Assembly (NCBI GenBank): GCA_947176065.1
Contig: CAMWPB010000040.1
Span: 1-39,668, forward strand
Direction: 5' to 3'
Source: an uncultured Lachnospiraceae bacterium
Lineage (GTDB): Bacteria > Bacillota > Clostridia > Lachnospirales > Lachnospiraceae
DNA: 39,668 nt
Shown here: positions 1 to 7,518 of the stretch, piece after piece
How positions within the stretch are numbered: the stretch's first letter is position 1
Layout: every line of letters begins with the position of its first letter
Translations under genes and position numbers: made by a program
The notes under the pieces: generated by a model
Told to the model about the DNA's origin: nothing
What the model saw: the letters and a program-made list of their open reading frames with translations, nothing else
The model's database searches: none

Positions 1-1
1 C

Positions 2-1378
2 CGTCTGCCTGCATCCCATCTTTTGCCGCTGCATATAGAGGTGCTGACGATGCTGGTTTTTGCTACGTTTCTGATTCTGGGAGAGATGTCAGCCGAGCTT
101 GTCAGGTATTCCATGTCGGACAGTTGGGCGCACAGCCTGCCCTATATGCTCAGCGCTGCATTTCCGGGGCTTACTGCGGAAACCATTGTGTGGTTGATCA
201 ATCTGCTGTTTCTGGCGGCTGCGTTTACACTGTGGTTTACCCTGATCACTGCATACTGTCAGGTCTATGTGTTTGGATTTCGGGGATATGTGCGGAAACG
301 GTGTCTCTGTTACCGGCTGTTCCGGTATATGCGGGTTTCAGCCAGAAGAAAACGGGCAAGCATCAGACGGGAATTTCTGCATACGGATCTGGAGCAGAAT
401 ATGAATATGCCTCTGCTTAAGCTGCTTTTGGCTAATTTCCTGGTTCTGGCGGTCATCAGCATGTTCTGGGTGCTCGGCGTGTTTTTGCTGATTCCGTACA
501 CTGTTTTTCTCTACAGCCTGTTGAGAAAATATATCCGGATCATTCAGGGGCAGTACGCCCAGATGCTCACGACTGTCCGTTCCGTTGCGGCGGGAAATCT
601 GCAGACGGAGATTGAGGGGGATTGGGGTATGTTTTCCGCCTTTCAGGAAGAGCTTTCTTCGATTCAGACCGGCTTTTCCAGAGCAGTGGAGGAGGAGGTG
701 AAAAGCCAGCGTATGCGGACGGAGCTGATCACCAATGTCTCTCACGATTTAAAGACGCCTCTTACCGCCATCATCACTTATATTGAGCTTTTACAGGAAG
801 AGCATGTGACGGAGGAACAGCAAAAGGAATATCTGGATGTGCTTCATCGAAAATCCCTGCGATTAAAGACGCTGATTGAAGATCTGTTTGAGGTGAGCAA
901 GGCAAACAGCGGCAATGTGGCTTTCCATACCGAAAAGGTGGATATCTGTCATCTGGTGCGGCAGATGTATCTGGAGTATGAGGATAAGGCGAAAGAGGCA
1001 GGGCTGGTCTTTCGGTTTCACTTCCCGGAGCAGAAAGTATTCCTGATGCTGGACGGGGATAAAACCAGCCGCATTTTTGATAATTTATATACGAATATCA
1101 TCAAGTACGCCATGCCGGACACGCGGGTATATGTGAGTGTGGAACAGGTGGAGGATGAGGTGCGGATTGAGCTGAAAAATATTTCGGGCTATGAGCTGAA
1201 CATTCCCGCCGAAAGTCTGACGGACCGGTTCGTCCGGGGCGACAGTGCGAGGAGCAGCGAGGGCAGCGGCCTCGGGCTTGCCATCGCAAGAAGCTTTGTG
1301 GAGCTGCAGGGCGGAAAGATGGAACTGGAGATCGACGGGGATCTGTTCAAGGTATTCCTGATCTGGAAGAGGCTGTAA
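2..1378 (+). CDS. sensor histidine kinase, N-terminus cut off by the window edge
   Basis: The reading frame is open to the window edge, so the true start lies upstream; the TTG at 23 is only the first start-like codon. Three hydrophobic segments can be seen (about residues 8-25, 52-82 and 133-166, counted from that TTG). A charged linker follows, then a HisKA domain with the H-box SHDLKTPLT (phospho-acceptor His at about residue 241). The ATPase domain has an N-box-like region (FDNLYTNIIKYA) and a G-box with EGSGLGLAIA. It should autophosphorylate at the membrane and signal to a response regulator, probably encoded just upstream outside the window. The C-terminus is complete. It ends 3 bp from the convergent LysR gene with no terminator visible between them. 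The signal sensed cannot be told from the sequence. Confidence 0.9.
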   Translation, partial: RLPASHLLPLHIEVLTMLVFATFLILGEMSAELVRYSMSDSWAHSLPYMLSAAFPGLTAETIVWLINLLFLAAAFTLWFTLITAYCQVYVFGFRGYVRKRCLCYRLFRYMRVSARRKRASIRREFLHTDLEQNMNMPLLKLLLANFLVLAVISMFWVLGVFLLIPYTVFLYSLLRKYIRIIQGQYAQMLTTVRSVAAGNLQTEIEGDWGMFSAFQEELSSIQTGFSRAVEEEVKSQRMRTELITNVSHDLKTPLTAIITYIELLQEEHVTEEQQKEYLDVLHRKSLRLKTLIEDLFEVSKANSGNVAFHTEKVDICHLVRQMYLEYEDKAKEAGLVFRFHFPEQKVFLMLDGDKTSRIFDNLYTNIIKYAMPDTRVYVSVEQVEDEVRIELKNISGYELNIPAESLTDRFVRGDSARSSEGSGLGLAIARSFVELQGGKMELEIDGDLFKVFLIWKRL

Positions 1379-1381
1379 GGA

Positions 1382-2260
1382 CTATTTTGTTTTCAGCTCT
1401 ATAAATTTTAATATATTCTCATTCACCGGCTGGAGATAATGATACAGAAAACCGATTTCGCGTGGGGATATGGGTTTGGATAATGGTATTTCTATCAGGG
1501 AACCATTCTGTAAGTCCTGTTCAACAAATTGTTTTACGACACAGGACACCCCTATCCCCATTCTCGCAAATTCAATCAGCAGATCCATCTCGTTCACTTC
1601 CAGAATGTGCAGAGGGGTAATTTTATGTTGTGCGTAATAGTTGTTCAGGTGTCTGCGGGAAACATTATCCCGATCCAGCAGCATGATATTTCCGTGTTCA
1701 AATATGGTATCATTGTCACAGTCTAATTTATTCCGGTATGCCGGCGTGCAGACAAATATATACTCGATCACGCCAAGGGAATGATAGACAGCAGATCCCG
1801 GATTTTCCGGCTTTGCCACAAGAGCCAGATCAATATTTCCCTGTTCAACCATAGCACAGGCGGCCGAAGAAGACGTACAGGTAATGGATATGTCTGTGTT
1901 GGGATACAGCCCCGTAAATTCTTTCAGGCAGGGCATGAGATAATGCTTGCACAGCACGTTGCTGGCGGCTATCCGCAGATACCCGGTTCTCTGGTCATGT
2001 TTCAGACGGTCTTCCGTATCTGTCAGGATCTGAAATGCCTTCTTTGTGTTTTCATATAATGTTCTTCCGTTTTCCGTGAGCGCAACACCTTTTGATTTTC
2101 TGATAAAAAGAGTGGTATTCAGGCTGTCCTCCAGTTTTTTGATGGTTATGCTGACCGCAGGCTGTGAGATATATAACTGTGCGGCCGCCTTGGAAATGCT
2201 TTTGCATTCTGCGACCGCAAGGAATATCTTATATCTGGAAAGATTGTCTGAGATTTCCAT
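1382..2260 (-). CDS. LysR family transcriptional regulator
   Basis: This is a 292-residue LysR-type regulator of usual family length. The N-terminal winged helix-turn-helix is clear (about residues 12-70, including SISKAAAQLYISQPAVS and the TLFIRKSKG wing). A periplasmic-binding-like effector domain follows. An ATG lies 15 nt further upstream (2275), but it overlaps the GGAGG ribosome binding site. That site sits 8 nt before the ATG at 2260, so 2260 is the better start. The gene is divergent from leuC with a 259-bp intergenic region. This is the classic arrangement for a LysR regulator controlling its neighbour, so control of leuCD is a reasonable inference. The effector is unknown. Confidence 0.9.
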   Translation of the reverse strand: MEISDNLSRYKIFLAVAECKSISKAAAQLYISQPAVSITIKKLEDSLNTTLFIRKSKGVALTENGRTLYENTKKAFQILTDTEDRLKHDQRTGYLRIAASNVLCKHYLMPCLKEFTGLYPNTDISITCTSSSAACAMVEQGNIDLALVAKPENPGSAVYHSLGVIEYIFVCTPAYRNKLDCDNDTIFEHGNIMLLDRDNVSRRHLNNYYAQHKITPLHILEVNEMDLLIEFARMGIGVSCVVKQFVEQDLQNGSLIEIPLSKPISPREIGFLYHYLQPVNENILKFIELKTK

Positions 2261-2519
2261 AAAAATAGCCTCCATTATAAAATGTATTTATGCATTTCAT
2301 AAATTACATATATTTGAATTATATCATTGACCATATTATAATACAAGAAAACATATGTATTTTGCGTACATCAGCGGCTGCAATCCACAACAGACAAGCA
2401 CAAATGAGTACAAAATCCGGCGTAAGCATGAATGGTAACAGCGCTTCAAAAGGGATTGCATCTGTACGGAAATATGATAAACTAAACATGGAGCCCGGAG
2501 AGAAGAGGAGGAAGCACAT

Positions 2520-3785
2520 ATGGGAATGACAATGACACAGAAAATTCTGGCGGCGCACGCCGGTCTGGATCAGGTGGAAGCGGGACAGCTCATCGAGGCC
2601 GATCTCGATCTGGTATTGGGCAACGATATCACCAGCCCCGTTGCGATTAAGGAAATGGAAAAAATGAAGGTGGACGGCGTGTTTAATAAGGATAAGATCG
2701 CGCTGGTGCCGGATCATTTCGTCCCCAATAAGGATATCAAGTCCGCGGAGCACTGCAAATGCGTGCGGGAATTTGCAAAGAAAAACGAAATTACCAACTA
2801 CTTTGAGGTGGGACAGATGGGCATCGAACACGCCCTTCTCCCGGAGCAGGGGCTGACTGTGGCGGGAGACGTGATCATCGGCGCGGACTCCCACACCTGT
2901 ACCTACGGCGCGCTGGGCGCATTCTCCACAGGCGTTGGCAGTACGGACATGGCGGCCGGGATGGCTACCGGCAAGGCTTGGTTCAAGGTGCCTTCCGCCA
3001 TCAGATTCAATCTGACGGGCAAGCCGTCCGAGTGGGTCAGCGGCAAGGATGTGATCCTGCATATCATCGGCATGATCGGTGTAGATGGCGCGCTCTACAA
3101 ATCCATGGAGTTTACCGGGGACGGCATCGCAAACCTGACCATGGACGACCGTTTCACCATCGCCAATATGGCCATTGAGGCGGGCGGCAAGAACGGCATT
3201 TTCCCGGTGGATGAGCTTGCCATTTCCTACATGAAGGAGCACGGTACGAGAGCGTATAAGATATATGAGGCGGATGCGGACGCAGTCTATGACGAGGAAT
3301 ACACCATTGACCTGAGTACGCTGCGTCCTACGGTTGCATTCCCCCATCTGCCGGAGAACACGAAGACCATTGACGAGATCAAGGAAGATATCGCTGTGGA
3401 TCAGGTGGTTATCGGTTCCTGCACAAACGGCAGACTGGATGATCTGCGGATTGCCGCAAAGGTTCTGAATGGCAGACATGTGGCGGAGGGAATGCGCTGT
3501 ATCGTGATTCCCGCCACACAGAAGATCTATCTGCAGGCCATGGAGGAGGGGCTTTTAAAGACCTTTATCGAGGCGGGCGCGATTGTGAGCACTCCCACCT
3601 GCGGGCCTTGTCTTGGCGGTTACATGGGAATTCTTGCGGAGGGTGAGCGCTGCGTTTCTACCACCAACCGCAATTTTGTGGGCCGTATGGGACATGTCAA
3701 TTCGGAGATTTATCTGGCAAGCCCGGCAGTGGCGGCGGCCAGCGCGGTGACAGGAAAGATTTCCTGCCCCTGTCAGCTGACTTGA
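2520..3785 (+). CDS. leuC: 3-isopropylmalate dehydratase large subunit
   Basis: This is a 421-residue aconitase-superfamily protein that, with LeuD, isomerises 2-isopropylmalate to 3-isopropylmalate in leucine synthesis (cytoplasm). It carries the three cysteines expected to hold the 4Fe-4S cluster: Cys301 in GSCTNGR, and Cys361 and Cys364 in [21 protein letters not shown] is also present. Its length and the separate small subunit fit the clostridial/archaeal-type (LeuC2/HacA-like) branch rather than the 460-residue enterobacterial type. The start is supported by GAGGAGG 8 nt upstream. A homoaconitase or related dehydratase cannot be excluded by sequence alone. No leuA or leuB is in the window. 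Confidence 0.95.
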   Translation: MGMTMTQKILAAHAGLDQVEAGQLIEADLDLVLGNDITSPVAIKEMEKMKVDGVFNKDKIALVPDHFVPNKDIKSAEHCKCVREFAKKNEITNYFEVGQMGIEHALLPEQGLTVAGDVIIGADSHTCTYGALGAFSTGVGSTDMAAGMATGKAWFKVPSAIRFNLTGKPSEWVSGKDVILHIIGMIGVDGALYKSMEFTGDGIANLTMDDRFTIANMAIEAGGKNGIFPVDELAISYMKEHGTRAYKIYEADADAVYDEEYTIDLSTLRPTVAFPHLPENTKTIDEIKEDIAVDQVVIGSCTNGRLDDLRIAAKVLNGRHVAEGMRCIVIPATQKIYLQAMEEGLLKTFIEAGAIVSTPTCGPCLGGYMGILAEGERCVSTTNRNFVGRMGHVNSEIYLASPAVAAASAVTGKISCPCQLT

Positions 3786-3812
3786 TTTCTGCTGATTGGA
3801 AGAGGATGGATT

Positions 3813-3920
3813 ATGGGACAGATTGCGAATCAGATGGCTGTAGAACTATTGGCCAAAATGATTGATCGAATAACGGGAAAAGAAAAAAAGGAAAAAAAAA
3901 GAAAGGAAAACGGGTCATGA
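3813..3920 (+). CDS. 35-codon small ORF between leuC and leuD
   Basis: This is a short frame, ATG at 3813 to TGA at 3918-3920, preceded by AGAGGA at good spacing. Its stop overlaps the leuD start as ATGA, the usual sign of translational coupling. The peptide begins [16 protein letters not shown] and then becomes almost wholly lysine and glutamate ([10 protein letters not shown]). It therefore looks like a short amphipathic helix with a charged tail. I do not recognise it. It may be a real micro-protein or simply a device that feeds ribosomes to leuD. The A-rich stretch also serves as the leuD ribosome-binding region, so coding constraint is uncertain. Confidence 0.5.
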   Translation: MGQIANQMAVELLAKMIDRITGKEKKEKKRKENGS

Positions 3921-4426
3921 AAGCAGCAAAGGGAAAAGTGTTTAAATATGGAGACAATGTAGATACGGATGTAATCATCCCGGCGCGTTACTTAAATTCC
4001 TCCGATCCGGCGGAGCTGGCACAGCACTGTATGGAGGATATCGACAAGGGATTTATCGACAAGGTGCAAAAAGGGGATATCATTGTGGCCACCAAGAATT
4101 TCGGCTGCGGTTCTTCGAGAGAGCACGCGCCCATCGCTATCAAGGCGGCAGGCGTAAGCTGTGTGATCGCAGAGACCTTTGCCCGCATCTTTTACAGAAA
4201 TGCCATCAACATCGGCCTGCCCATCGTGGAGTGTCCCGAGGCGGCTGCGGCAATTGATGCGGGAGACGAGGTGGAAGTGGATTTCGATTCCGGCGTGATC
4301 ACTGACGTGACAAAAGGGACGACCTATCAGGGGCAGGCGTTCCCCGAGTTCATGCAGAAGATCATTGCGGCGGAAGGGTTAGTTAACTATATTAACACTA
4401 CGCAGAGTCATGCAGATTTAGGATGA
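3917..4426 (+). CDS. leuD: 3-isopropylmalate dehydratase small subunit
   Basis: This is a 169-residue swivelling-domain subunit that completes the LeuCD isomerase. Family signatures are [13 protein letters not shown] near the N-terminus, the substrate-loop region [13 protein letters not shown] at about residues 56-68, and [14 protein letters not shown]. The start overlaps the preceding small ORF by 4 nt and has AAAGGA upstream. The conserved body ends at about GLVNYIN. The last nine residues (TTQSHADLG) are encoded by the left arm of a palindromic element, so the native C-terminus may have been replaced. It is probably co-transcribed with leuC. Confidence 0.95.
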   Translation: MKAAKGKVFKYGDNVDTDVIIPARYLNSSDPAELAQHCMEDIDKGFIDKVQKGDIIVATKNFGCGSSREHAPIAIKAAGVSCVIAETFARIFYRNAINIGLPIVECPEAAAAIDAGDEVEVDFDSGVITDVTKGTTYQGQAFPEFMQKIIAAEGLVNYINTTQSHADLG

Positions 4427-4544
4427 AGCAGATCATGAGAGCCTGCTCTCAATGAGATGATTCAGTCTAAATCTATATGACGAGAGTCATATGATGAGCA
4501 AAAGGAAAGCAGCGTAGCTGCGATTTTGCGAATTGACTCTGCGT
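4400..4544. repeat. nested palindromic element with multi-hairpin potential after leuD
   Basis: An 11-bp perfect inverted repeat, ACGCAGAGTCA (4400-4410) and TGACTCTGCGT (4534-4544), encloses further stems. These are AGATTTAG/CTAAATCT (4414-4421 with 4467-4474), TGAGAG-CCTG-CTCTCA inside it, ATATGAC-GAGA-GTCATAT (4475-4492), and GCAGC-GTA-GCTGC (4509-4521). The left arm lies inside the last leuD codons; the right arm ends about 20 nt before the next start codon. As RNA it would fold into a closed multi-branch structure. It could be a dispersed palindromic repeat, a processed intercistronic RNA element, or a small ncRNA. There is no U-run, so it is not an ordinary terminator. Confidence 0.7.
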
Positions 4545-4565
4545 GATTTAACAGGGGAATCAGTT

Positions 4566-5285
4566 ATGATCTACAGGGTTGGTGACGGCGATAATCCCGC
4601 CTATGACTACAGCAGTCAATTAAAGCCCGCCAAAAATGCCGAGAGTCAGGAGAAATTCAGTCTGGAGCGGCAGAAGGAACAGGAAGTTCCGAAAAAACAG
4701 GAAAAGAAGGGCGAAGACAAAAAACTGCATCAGAAACCCGGCGTTGAAATCAAGTCGCAGGGCGGCGTGAAGCTGGAGCTATCCGGCGGCCGGATCAATG
4801 AACAGGAACAGACAGCAGGCAGTGCAGCGAAAGCTGAAAACACAGGCGGCGGTTTGTTGGATGCCGTATTGTCAATTTTTAAGAGCCTGTTTGATGCGGT
4901 GGGAGATTTTTTCTATAAAGTCTGGAATGACCCGCCGCAGGAAACGGTTTCCCAGGATGTGACGCCTGAGGAGGCGGAGCGTTATACCGAGGAATACTAT
5001 GCCATGAAGGGTATTCCTGTGCCGCAGCCTGCCGTAACAGAGAAAACAGAAGAGCCGGAAACAGTCTCTGACGATTCGGCGGAGCGGGATGAAAAGATTC
5101 GGAAGCACCTCCGTTCCGGGAATCTGGAGCAGGTGATCAGCCTGCTTACAGACGACGGGAAACGGTCCGTCGCCAAAAACTCTACGCTGTTAACGTATTA
5201 TGATAAAAACGGGAAACTGACGCAGTTAAGCGCGTCGGACAGAGAGCGTATCCTGCACGGAGACCGCCATGTGCGAACACTATAA
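4566..5285 (+). CDS. hypothetical protein, charged and low-complexity with a conserved-looking C-terminus
   Basis: This is a 239-residue protein of unknown function. The start at 4566 is chosen for AGGGGA 7 nt upstream; an in-frame TTG at 4533 lies inside a palindrome arm and has no such site. The first 90 residues are Lys/Glu/Gln-rich and probably disordered. A hydrophobic, amphipathic stretch (LLDAVLSIFKSLFDAVGDFF, roughly residues 100-120) could lie on a membrane or a partner. The C-terminal 60 residues look folded (helix, then LLTYYDKNGKL and ERILHGDRH) and resemble the end of hypothetical proteins I associate with Lachnospiraceae; this is memory, not a search. It ends overlapping the convergent GGDEF gene by 6 bp. 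Confidence 0.75.
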   Translation: MIYRVGDGDNPAYDYSSQLKPAKNAESQEKFSLERQKEQEVPKKQEKKGEDKKLHQKPGVEIKSQGGVKLELSGGRINEQEQTAGSAAKAENTGGGLLDAVLSIFKSLFDAVGDFFYKVWNDPPQETVSQDVTPEEAERYTEEYYAMKGIPVPQPAVTEKTEEPETVSDDSAERDEKIRKHLRSGNLEQVISLLTDDGKRSVAKNSTLLTYYDKNGKLTQLSASDRERILHGDRHVRTL

Positions 5286-6398
5286 AACCACGGCGTTTTT
5301 TCCGTTTCGTTTTCCACAGTAGAGGTTGTAGTCAGCCCTGGTGATCGTATCCTCCACGGATTCCTTGCCGTCATAGAGGGCAACGCCAAGCGTGAGGGAG
5401 CAGTGAATCCATTTGTTGTTCAGTTCAAACACGCGGTTTGCCACATTTCTTCGGATATTTTCCGCGATGCGCAGGGAGCTTTCCTCTGAAGCGTTGTTGA
5501 TCAGAATAAGAATTTCCTCCCCGCCCCAGCGGCAGACATAGCCCTTCCCCTTTACCTGATCTGAGGTAATGCCGGCAATTCCCTTTAATACCACATCGCC
5601 GAAATCATGTCCGTAGGTGTCGTTTACCTTCTTGAAATTATCAATGTCGCACATAATCAAAGCAAAGCTGGACGCTGATTCCACTGCCTGATTGAGGAAA
5701 ATATCCATGCTCCGGCGGTTGTAAAGCCCTGTCAGGGGATCTGTGCTGGCAAGTTTATCCAGAATCGCGTTCTGATGCTTGAGCCGATTGCTGGAAAGCT
5801 TCATCTCAAATACAAAAACCAGCGAAAAGAGTATCAGGAACACGAAAGCGCAGAGCGAATTAAATACATAGAGCGAAAGCTCCAGCGCGATATTGTCTGT
5901 CTCTACAAGAGGTTCTCCGAAGAAAGAGAGAAATTTACATGCCAAAAAAGCGGCAGACGAAAAAACAGCCGACAAAGTTGCGATGGTAAATTTCTTCTGT
6001 CTGATATCAAGGGTGTAGCAGATATAAAAGCCGACCGGGACAATGGCAATGATATACTGCGCAAACCCGAAATTCCAGCCGAGGCAGATGGTTGCGGCAA
6101 GGGAATGCAGAATGACCTCGATATATGTAATAAAGTAAATGGTCAGATAATGCTCCCTTTCTCCCCACATCAGCCAAAAGCAGGCCGCATAGGTAAGCAC
6201 GCTGAGAATATTAAAATAGAACAAAGGCATAATTTGAAAAACACAGAAAAGAACAAGCAAAAGAACGTGCACCGATGCGATAGAACCGATCAGTGCATGG
6301 AACTTTAAGCGGTTCGTGATCTGGGTTTTGCCTGTCAGAACGTCTTTTAATTTGTTAAAGCCCTTTTTCAGGCGGTTTTTCCAATGGTTTGCATTCAT
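5280..6398 (-). CDS. membrane-bound GGDEF domain protein (probable diguanylate cyclase)
   Basis: This is a 372-residue protein. About six hydrophobic segments fill residues 25-200, followed by a GGDEF domain. The domain shows LTGLYNRRSMD, the metal-binding DIDNFKKVNDTYGHDFGD, and the active-site loop RWGGEEI (GGEEF-type, compatible with activity). The RxxD inhibitory site normally five residues upstream is not present. It should make cyclic di-GMP from GTP in response to a membrane signal. An earlier in-frame ATG exists at 6431, but it lies about 8 nt after the predicted transcription start. The ATG at 6398, with AGGA 9 nt upstream, is therefore preferred. Confidence 0.88.
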   Translation of the reverse strand: MNANHWKNRLKKGFNKLKDVLTGKTQITNRLKFHALIGSIASVHVLLLVLFCVFQIMPLFYFNILSVLTYAACFWLMWGEREHYLTIYFITYIEVILHSLAATICLGWNFGFAQYIIAIVPVGFYICYTLDIRQKKFTIATLSAVFSSAAFLACKFLSFFGEPLVETDNIALELSLYVFNSLCAFVFLILFSLVFVFEMKLSSNRLKHQNAILDKLASTDPLTGLYNRRSMDIFLNQAVESASSFALIMCDIDNFKKVNDTYGHDFGDVVLKGIAGITSDQVKGKGYVCRWGGEEILILINNASEESSLRIAENIRRNVANRVFELNNKWIHCSLTLGVALYDGKESVEDTITRADYNLYCGKRNGKNAVVL

Positions 6399-6445
6399 AA
6401 GCCTGATTCCTGTTTGTGAGGTTTCATACATAATTAATCTATTTT

Positions 6446-6474
6446 ATTATACTCCTCCTCATTTTATTTGTAAA
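6446..6474 (-). promoter_or_regulatory. sigma-A type promoter of the GGDEF gene
   Basis: On the minus strand, TTTACA (6469-6474) and TATAAT (6446-6451) are separated by exactly 17 nt. The GGAGGAG between them lies upstream of the predicted transcript start, so it cannot act as a ribosome binding site for this gene. Confidence 0.7.
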
Positions 6475-6536
6475 CCGCCTGCTATGACAGTCTGTGCCAG
6501 TATTTGCGCAATTTATGCCATTTGGACAGAAAACAC

Positions 6537-6565
6537 TTGTTCGATCCGGCGATATCTGGTATACT
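6537..6565 (+). promoter_or_regulatory. sigma-A type promoter placing the start codon at or near +1
   Basis: TTGTTC (6537-6542) and TATACT (6560-6565) are 17 nt apart. The predicted transcription start (about 6571-6573) coincides with the ATG at 6573, so the transcript may be leaderless. The -35 also overlaps AAAC-ACTT-GTTC, one base away from a GAAC-N4-GTTC LexA-type half-site pair; that match is weak. Confidence 0.6.
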
Positions 6566-6572
6566 CTTTGAT

Positions 6573-7310
6573 ATGGATAAGAATGCATTTGAAAGCGCAA
6601 AACTAAAGGTGCTGCTGAAGCAGCATGATCCTCACGGTTTCGGCACTCTGCAGGAAAAGACGGTTCATGCCGTTATGAAGCTCTATTATGAACCGGACGA
6701 GGACTGCCATGAGGTGCCTGTGGAAGGGTATATTGCGGATATTTATAAAGACGGACGCATTATCGAAATACAGAACGGAAATTTCGGAAGGCTGCGGCCG
6801 AAGCTTTCTGCTTTCTTACCGCTGTATCCGGTCACGGTGGTGTTTCCGATTCCGCATTTTAAATGGCTGATCTGGATGAACGAGGAGAGCGGGGAGCTTT
6901 CCGAAAAGCATAAGTCCCCCGTGACCGGAAATGCCTATCATGCCTTTGCGGAATTATACCGGATCAAACCTTTTTTGAAAGACCCGAATCTGTCCTTTGC
7001 TTTTCCGCTAGTTGACATGGACGAATACCGGCTCTTAAACGGCTGGAGCCGTAATAAAAAGCGGGGTTCCACGCGCTATGACAGGATGCCGCTTTCCCTC
7101 TATGACGAGATCCGGGTGGAGCGGCGGGAGGATTTCATGCAGTTTGTCCCGATTGATCTGACGGAACCCTTCACGATCACGGATTTTGCGAAAGCGGCGG
7201 GCATCAGACGGGATCTGGCCGCAGATGCCGTGCCGATTCTGATGTATCTTGATATCCTGCACAGGGAAGGGAAACGGGGAAGGGAATATCTCTACCGGGT
7301 GGAGGACTGA
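6573..7310 (+). CDS. hypothetical protein, DUF8091-like, possible PD-(D/E)XK nuclease fold
   Basis: This is a 245-residue soluble protein. The frame is open upstream to 6504, but the promoter spacing points to the ATG at 6573, with no ribosome binding site before it. The N-terminal third reads LQEKTVHAVMKLYYEP, then EVPVEGYIADIY and IIEIQNGNFG. An E...D...E-x-Q arrangement on adjacent strands like this is seen in PD-(D/E)XK-type nuclease folds. The last 60 residues look like a winged-helix module (FTITDFAKAAGIRRDLAADAV). I recall similar proteins being labelled DUF8091, but cannot verify this. The nuclease idea is inference. It stands alone between a divergent GGDEF gene and parE. Confidence 0.7.
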   Translation: MDKNAFESAKLKVLLKQHDPHGFGTLQEKTVHAVMKLYYEPDEDCHEVPVEGYIADIYKDGRIIEIQNGNFGRLRPKLSAFLPLYPVTVVFPIPHFKWLIWMNEESGELSEKHKSPVTGNAYHAFAELYRIKPFLKDPNLSFAFPLVDMDEYRLLNGWSRNKKRGSTRYDRMPLSLYDEIRVERREDFMQFVPIDLTEPFTITDFAKAAGIRRDLAADAVPILMYLDILHREGKRGREYLYRVED

Positions 7311-7385
7311 AAACGGGCGAAGTTATGCGGTGGTGGAACCGGCTGGTATTTGGACTGACCGTGCACACGATCTTGTATTTAGCCT

Positions 7386-7414
7386 TTGCAAAAATACCAG
7401 ATGTATGGTATACT
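7386..7414 (+). promoter_or_regulatory. sigma-A type promoter upstream of parE
   Basis: TTGCAA (7386-7391) and TATACT (7409-7414) are separated by 17 nt, followed by an AT-rich leader of about 100 nt to the parE start. A second TATAAT at 7438-7443 lacks a convincing -35. Confidence 0.6.
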
Positions 7415-7518
7415 CTGTCGTGTATTTTTGTTTTCACTATAATAAAGTTTCCGGTTTTCGGTTTGGACGTTATAACAATATTGTTGAACTATTTTGTAAC
7501 AGGAATTAAGGGGTAATC

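Noticed and set aside
2319..3479. Long open frame (386 codons) antisense to leuC
   Set aside because: It mirrors a well-conserved leuC, has no family resemblance, and is explained by codon bias of the real gene.
7325..7345. GGTGGTGGAACCGG resembles the T-box antiterminator bulge GGGTGGNACCGCG
   Set aside because: There is no T-box stem I, specifier loop or terminator around it, and it overlaps the end region of the preceding gene upstream of the promoter.
7325..7516. Open frame of 63 codons with a hydrophobic product just upstream of parE
   Set aside because: It lies across the predicted parE promoter and its AT-rich leader, has no ribosome binding site, and the hydrophobicity is what AT-rich DNA gives in any frame.
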